NCBI RefSeq assembly: GCF_030161475.1
Contig: NZ_BSUG01000032.1
Location: 1 to 64,000 of the forward strand
Direction of reading: 5' to 3'
Source of the DNA: Tetragenococcus halophilus subsp. flandriensis
GTDB lineage: Bacteria > Bacillota > Bacilli > Lactobacillales > Enterococcaceae
Length of the DNA: 64,000 bases
Of this stretch, positions 60,689 to 64,000 are shown in pieces (within the stretch, counting starts at the first letter, position 1; every line of letters begins with the position of its first letter). A program made the position numbers and the translations under genes. The notes beneath the pieces are model-generated. The model was not told the DNA's origin, did not search any database, and saw only the letters and a list, made by a program, of their open reading frames with translations.

Positions 60689-62143
60689 ATGTTTTATACA
60701 ACTGAAAAAGCTAATGAATTTATTAGAGAGAATAAGGAGACTACCGAGAAGAAATTTTATCCAGAATATCACTTTGCGCCTCCAATTGGATGGACAAATG
60801 ATCCAAATGGTGTAGTTATATTTAATGATGAACTTCATTTATTTTATCAACATTACCCTTATGAAGCAGTGCATGGTGCTATGCACTGGGGACATGCTAA
60901 AAGTGAGGATGGTTTGCATTGGCAAGATTTGCCAGTAGCACTTGCTCCCGATCAAGACTATGATAAGGGTGGTGTTTTTTCTGGAAGTGCTATTGAAAAA
61001 GATGGGAAATTATACGTGATGTATACAGGGCACTTGCCAGATGAAACAGACGAAACTAAAACGCGTCAAAATCAAAATATGGCTATTTCAGAAGATGGCG
61101 TGACCTTTAAAAAATATGAAGAAAATCCTGTGCTAACGGAAGATGATATTCCTGCAGGTACTTCGGTCGTTGATTTTCGCGATCCAAAAATTTTCGAAAA
61201 AGATGGAGTCTATTATTCTGTGATCGGTTCTAAAACATTGGATAACAAGGGGCAGGTCATATTATACCAATCGGAAGACTTATTGAATTGGGAATATGTT
61301 TCAATTATTTTTCCATATAACCCTTATTTAGGTACGATGGTAGAGTGTCCAGACTTATTGTTGTTTAAAGATAAAGCTGTTTTTATTTTAAGTGCTATGG
61401 ATTATGTTGATGAAAAAGGAAAAGTACACTCTCATATTTCTTGGTTAATTGAAGGTGAGATGGACTGGGAAAATTTTGAATTTCAACAAACATCTATAAA
61501 AGAGATGGACAAGGGTATGGACTTTTACGCTCCACAAACAGTAAAGTTGGTAGAGGAACGTTATTTAGCTATTGCGTGGATGCAAAACTGGCAAGCAAAT
61601 CGACCTACTTATGAATTAGGACATAATTGGTTTGGCCAAATGACTCTGCCACGCTTAATTACCGCTGAAAATGGACAAATACAGCAAAGTATTCCTTTAA
61701 AGATTCTTGATTTAATTAAGACAAAAGAAAAGAAACTAGAAAATGGAAAGATTTCAATAGAAGATACAAATTATATTGCTTTTAAAATAGCAGCAAATAA
61801 CGTAACACCTTTTGATTTGTTTTTTACAAATGAAGAAGGAGAATTCTTACAGTTCAGTTATTCTTCAGAAAAACAAGGACTATTTTTCTCTCGTAAAAAT
61901 ACTACTTGCCGAATAAGTGGGGAAGATGGTAGTTCTATGGAGGAATCTAATGTAGTAACTATAGATGAAAAAGAAGCATTGTCAGTACAAATTTTTCTTG
62001 ATCGTTCTTCCATTGAAATTTTTATAAATGAAAATGAATCAATCACAAGTACTTTTTATATTCAAAGCCCATTGTCCTTATTAAATGTAAAAACTCAAAC
62101 AGATCATTTATTTGAAGTTTTAGAACTAGGAAAAATAGGATAA
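60689..62143 (+). CDS. scrB: sucrose-6-phosphate hydrolase (GH32)
   Basis: A 484-residue beta-fructosidase of family 32. The three signature motifs are seen: WTNDPNG with nucleophile Asp38, FRDPKIF (the RDP triad) and ECPDLLLF with the acid/base Glu. A C-terminal beta-sandwich follows (LDRSSIEIFINENES). It cleaves sucrose 6-phosphate, made by the PTS, to glucose 6-phosphate and fructose. AGGAGC precedes the ATG. It is the last gene of the operon. Confidence 0.88.
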   Translation: MFYTTEKANEFIRENKETTEKKFYPEYHFAPPIGWTNDPNGVVIFNDELHLFYQHYPYEAVHGAMHWGHAKSEDGLHWQDLPVALAPDQDYDKGGVFSGSAIEKDGKLYVMYTGHLPDETDETKTRQNQNMAISEDGVTFKKYEENPVLTEDDIPAGTSVVDFRDPKIFEKDGVYYSVIGSKTLDNKGQVILYQSEDLLNWEYVSIIFPYNPYLGTMVECPDLLLFKDKAVFILSAMDYVDEKGKVHSHISWLIEGEMDWENFEFQQTSIKEMDKGMDFYAPQTVKLVEERYLAIAWMQNWQANRPTYELGHNWFGQMTLPRLITAENGQIQQSIPLKILDLIKTKEKKLENGKISIEDTNYIAFKIAANNVTPFDLFFTNEEGEFLQFSYSSEKQGLFFSRKNTTCRISGEDGSSMEESNVVTIDEKEALSVQIFLDRSSIEIFINENESITSTFYIQSPLSLLNVKTQTDHLFEVLELGKIG

Positions 62144-62152
62144 TATTACTTA

Positions 62153-62190
62153 AACGGCTGCATCGATAGGATGTCAGTCGTTTTTCTTTT
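62153..62190 (+). terminator. terminator of the sucrose operon
   Basis: Stem AACGGCTG-CATC with GATG-T-CAGTCGTT, then a T-rich tail. Confidence 0.75.
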
Positions 62191-62243
62191 TGATATAATT
62201 TTGACAGCGTAAGGTCAAGCAACAGATAGTAGAATAGAAAAAC

Positions 62244-62510
62244 ATTGTTTATTCAGCGGTTGAACGAACAATAAAAACGGGAAATATTGTTTATTCAGCA
62301 ATTGAATGAACAATAAAACCGGAAAATATTGTTTGTTCAGCAATCGAATGAACAATAAAACTGCAAAATATTGTTTATTCAGCAATCGAATGAACAATAA
62401 AATTGTAAAATATTGTTTATTCAGTAATCGAACGAACAATAAGACCACAAAATATTGTTTGTTCAGTAGCCGAATGAATAGTAAAATTGAAAAAATTGTT
62501 CGTTTAAGTA
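62244..62510. repeat. tandem array E of 42-bp hairpin units
   Basis: ATTGTTT/ATTGTTC unit starts lie at 62244, 62286, 62328, 62370, 62412, 62454 and 62495: a 42-bp period with six full copies. Each unit contains an 11-bp inverted repeat, ATTGTTTATTC with GAATGAACAAT, around a 7-base loop. Changes in one arm are tolerated as G-T pairs or matched in the other. Because 42 is a multiple of three, frames stay open on both strands; these are not genes. The array is between convergent scrB and an XRE gene. Confidence 0.9.
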
Positions 62511-62527
62511 AACTAATTTGGCTAGAA

Positions 62528-62580
62528 AATAAAAAGTAAAAGCAGCTAAATGAATAAGATAGCTGCTTTTACTTTTTATT
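62528..62580. terminator. bidirectional terminator overlapping the XRE gene end
   Basis: Perfect 20-bp stem (62528-62547 with 62561-62580), 13-base loop. The stop codon and last codons of the minus-strand XRE gene lie in one arm. Confidence 0.8.
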
Positions 62581-62808
62581 GTTATTATCTACTCTTTCAA
62601 GTGAGACAATTTCATTTAAATCATCAATATCCAATGTTTCAGCAATTTTTACTAAGTAATCAATATACAAAGACTCACGTTGTCCACTAGCTAAACGACT
62701 TAATTTTGATTTATCTATATCAGCTTCAAGGGCAAGTTTTGATAAGGACCAGCCTTCTTTTTTAAGTAGTTCATGAATATGTACAACCAATTTTCTTTCT
62801 GTATACAA
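62569..62808 (-). CDS. small XRE/Cro-type HTH regulator 1
   Basis: A 79-residue DNA-binding protein made almost only of an HTH: WSLSKLALEADIDKSKLSRL followed by the recognition-like ASGQRESL and a final helix pair. TTG at 62808 is preferred because AAAGGA lies 9 bases before and the paralog at 63125-63346 starts at the matching TTG. The longer frame to 62868 runs through the promoter of the neighbouring gene. It is divergent from the CAT-domain gene. Confidence 0.7.
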   Translation of the reverse strand: MYTERKLVVHIHELLKKEGWSLSKLALEADIDKSKLSRLASGQRESLYIDYLVKIAETLDIDDLNEIVSLERVDNNNKK

Positions 62809-62833
62809 ATAACCAGATCCTTTCAAAAGCTTG

Positions 62834-62881
62834 TTGCTTATATAAGTATCATAGGTTATAATAAGCATGAAAACGTTGTCC
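62834..62881 (+). promoter_or_regulatory. promoter and cre site for the CAT-domain gene
   Basis: TTGCTT (62834-62839), 17-bp spacer, TATAAT (62857-62862). TGAAAACGTTGTCC at 62868-62881 matches cre except at its last base and lies at the start of transcription, a position typical of CcpA repression. Confidence 0.7.
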
Positions 62882-62934
62882 TTATGAGCAACGAATAAGA
62901 AAGATCAGACGTTTTTTAAAAGGAGGAAAAGGTT

Positions 62935-63120
62935 GTGGTGAAAATTTTGCAAGTATTTAGTCATAATGCCTTAGTTGCTAAAAATGATAATAATGAATCA
63001 ATGGTTCTTGTTGGAAAAGGGATTGGATTTAATAAGAAGAAAGGTGATCGCATAAATGAAAGCGCTGCCTCTGAAATTTATGTTGAAAGTAAGAGGCAGC
63101 AATTAGAAGAAACGCAGTGA
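62935..63120 (+). CDS. stand-alone CAT RNA-binding domain (LicT/BglG type)
   Basis: A 61-residue protein corresponding to the N-terminal co-antiterminator domain of LicT/SacY/BglG. LQVFSHNALVAKNDNNESMV and LVGKGIGFNKKKGDRINES match the RNA-binding beta-sheet, with the GKGIGF signature kept. The PRD domains that normally control it through PTS phosphorylation are absent, and the frame stops cleanly. GTG start with AAAGGAGGAAAAGG upstream. It may be a constitutive antiterminator or a remnant. It ends 5 bp from a converging XRE gene. Confidence 0.75.
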   Translation: MVKILQVFSHNALVAKNDNNESMVLVGKGIGFNKKKGDRINESAASEIYVESKRQQLEETQ

Positions 63121-63124
63121 TGTA

Positions 63125-63346
63125 TTATTTATCCTCAATCGTAAAAATTTCGCGAATGTCAGTAATCTCTAATGCTTCAGCAATTTTTATAACAAAGTCA
63201 ATATTGACACGCTTGCGTTTACCGCTAGCTAACTCACTTAAACGAGCGATATCGATACCCGATTGTCGAGAAAGTTCACGTAAAGACATATCATATTTTT
63301 GTGTCAGGTCATGGATATGAATCACTAATTTTTTTTCGTTTTGCAA
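63125..63346 (-). CDS. small XRE/Cro-type HTH regulator 2
   Basis: A 73-residue HTH protein paralogous to the one at 62569-62808: KLVIHIHDL against KLVVHIHEL, MSLRELSRQSGIDIARLSELASGKRK for the HTH and FVIKIAEALEITDIREI for the last helix. TTG at 63346 is placed 9 bases after AAAGG; ATG at 63355 abuts that site. Two related repressors flanking one RNA-binding protein suggest a small regulatory module. Confidence 0.7.
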   Translation of the reverse strand: MQNEKKLVIHIHDLTQKYDMSLRELSRQSGIDIARLSELASGKRKRVNIDFVIKIAEALEITDIREIFTIEDK

Positions 63347-63470
63347 AAAACTCATCCTTTCATATTGCTATATACAATTATCATAAGGGAAGAGTAAAAA
63401 AATAGCGTTGCTTGTTTAGGTAACAAAAATAATTATCCATTTGAAAATGATAGCTAGCGTACGCAAACTT

Positions 63471-63521
63471 AGCTCAAATTTTTTACACAACGATAATGTG
63501 AGAAAAAAATTTGAGCTTTTT
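63471..63521 (+). terminator. strong hairpin terminator
   Basis: Perfect 14-bp stem AGCTCAAATTTTTT with AAAAAATTTGAGCT (63471-63484 with 63504-63517), then T residues. No plus-strand gene lies directly before it. Confidence 0.7.
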
Positions 63522-63619
63522 CTGCTGCCATCATAATGGAAGTTATTACTTACTTAAAAGCTTAGTGAAAAAATATGTGGGATAAAATAGAAAGGTTTTG
63601 TATACAGTATAAAAAATAA

Positions 63620-63652
63620 ACCGAGTAGAAAGCTTGCTTTTTTCTACTCGGT
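63620..63652. terminator. terminator for the right-edge minus-strand gene
   Basis: Stem ACCGAGTAGAAA with TTTCTACTCGGT (loop of about 9), 11 bp beyond the stop codon of the truncated gene. Confidence 0.8.
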
Positions 63653-63662
63653 AGTTATCTTT

Positions 63663-64000
63663 TTAAGTGGACAAACAACTTTTTAATAAATTGTTCCGAT
63701 ACCAATCTAGCAAATATTCTTCCCATCTACTTTTTTTCAAATGACCAATGGAATTAGGATTAATGAGAGTGAAATTTTCGCATAATAAAAACATATCAGT
63801 TAAAAATTTTTCATTTGAAGGTACTATTAGTGACAAAAAAGGTAGGTGAGTTTCTTTAATGATACTTAATATGATATTGTCACGATCTGCAATATCATAT
63901 TTTTTCTTTGTCCTTATGTCTTCAAAATAAATATTTCCTTGTGTAATTATTGGGCGGAAACAGCTTAATATGAAAGTGTTAGGCCAAGTTTGAATGATAT
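63663..64000 (-). CDS. hypothetical protein, C-terminal part
   Basis: A frame open from the right window edge encodes about 111 residues and stops at 63663-63665. It contains YDIADRDNIILSIIKETHL, FLLCENFTLINPNSIG and the end SRWEEYLLDWYRNNLLKSC. It is soluble, moderately basic and without recognised motif. A terminator follows directly, which supports it as a real gene. The N-terminus is outside the window. Confidence 0.55.
   Translation of the reverse strand, partial: IIQTWPNTFILSCFRPIITQGNIYFEDIRTKKKYDIADRDNIILSIIKETHLPFLSLIVPSNEKFLTDMFLLCENFTLINPNSIGHLKKSRWEEYLLDWYRNNLLKSCLST

Larger units (their letters stand above)
63360..63660. other. intergenic region with two strong hairpins
   Basis: No gene is seen in about 300 bp. 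It contains hairpins at 63471-63521 and 63620-63652, described separately. The promoter of XRE gene 2 should lie at its left end. Confidence 0.6.

Noticed and set aside
62244-62510. CRISPR array
   Set aside because: There are no unique spacers: the whole 42-bp unit is repeated, and no cas genes are in the window.
62215-62539. Two 77-codon frames on opposite strands made of 14-residue repeats
   Set aside because: They are open only because the repeat period (42 bp) is a multiple of three. Neither has a proper ribosome site, and the repeats are better explained as DNA or RNA hairpins.
1-64000. tRNA, rRNA or known riboswitch genes
   Set aside because: Reading both strands I found no tRNA-like cloverleaf, rRNA segment or recognised metabolite riboswitch; a covariance-model search would be needed to exclude small RNAs.

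Overview
The window is AT-rich, with strong GGAGG-type ribosome binding sites, many co-directional sugar operons, phosphotransferase-system (PTS) genes throughout, and catabolite-response (cre) sites. This points to a lactic acid bacterium of the Enterococcaceae (Enterococcus or Tetragenococcus-like). The assignment is an inference from family content. A very acidic binding protein and an NhaC antiporter are compatible with a salt-tolerant member, but no rRNA or tRNA is present to settle it.

Layout. 1-4.2 kb: fructose-type PTS (IIA, IIB, IIC) with its PRD regulator. 4.6-10.9 kb: a second PRD regulator, a GmhA-like heptose-phosphate isomerase, ascorbate-type PTS IIB and IIC, and a transketolase. 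11.2-18.1 kb: mannitol-type PTS (IICB, IIA), a zinc alcohol dehydrogenase, a DeoR regulator, DeoC aldolase, a Gfo/Idh/MocA oxidoreductase and a second zinc dehydrogenase. 18.2-24.3 kb: DeoR regulator, galactitol-type PTS (IIA, IIB, IIC), a small membrane protein, a PfkB kinase, a class II aldolase and a xylose-isomerase-like TIM barrel. 24.3-29.0 kb: RpiR regulator divergent from a tagatose-type operon (kinase, PTS IIBC, IIA, LacD). 29-31 kb: an orphan Phd/YefM antitoxin and a decayed AbiE toxin-antitoxin locus. 31-38 kb: MetE-like protein, frameshifted LysR gene, manganese catalase, chorismate mutase, SLC13-like transporter, frameshifted amine oxidase. 38-41 kb: an ECF transporter. 41-45.4 kb: GntR regulator divergent from a four-carbon acid-sugar operon. 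45.6-53 kb: orphan cellobiose-type IIC, GlcD-type oxidase, a Trp-codon leader peptide and attenuator before a TrpX-like binding protein, an aldo/keto reductase pair and NhaC. 53.4-55.2 kb: PF13303-type IIC and a RibD/DHFR-like reductase. 55.3-62.1 kb: LacI regulator, GH13 glucosidase, EEP phosphohydrolase, alpha-glucoside PTS IICB and GH32 sucrose-6-phosphate hydrolase. 62.2-64 kb: a 42-bp repeat array, two paralogous XRE regulators around a stand-alone CAT RNA-binding domain, and a truncated gene.

How it works together. Eight different PTS permease loci in 64 kb, most with their own regulator and downstream catabolic enzymes, make this a sugar-uptake super-locus. Sugars enter as phosphates and are converted by locus-specific isomerases, kinases, aldolases and dehydrogenases to triose or pentose phosphates. 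Visible control layers are cre sites for CcpA, local operators (tandem 11-mers for DeoR, palindromes for GntR and LacI types) and PRD regulators phosphorylated by PTS components.

The most unusual structure is a set of five intergenic arrays of about 41-bp units (29.15-29.40, 33.40-33.57, 36.58-36.83, 53.05-53.29 and 62.24-62.50 kb), four of them between convergent genes. The most interesting pathway candidate is the heptose-like PTS, isomerase and transketolase operon at 4.6-10.9 kb. A five-segment Trp leader attenuator at 48.8 kb is the clearest RNA regulatory element.
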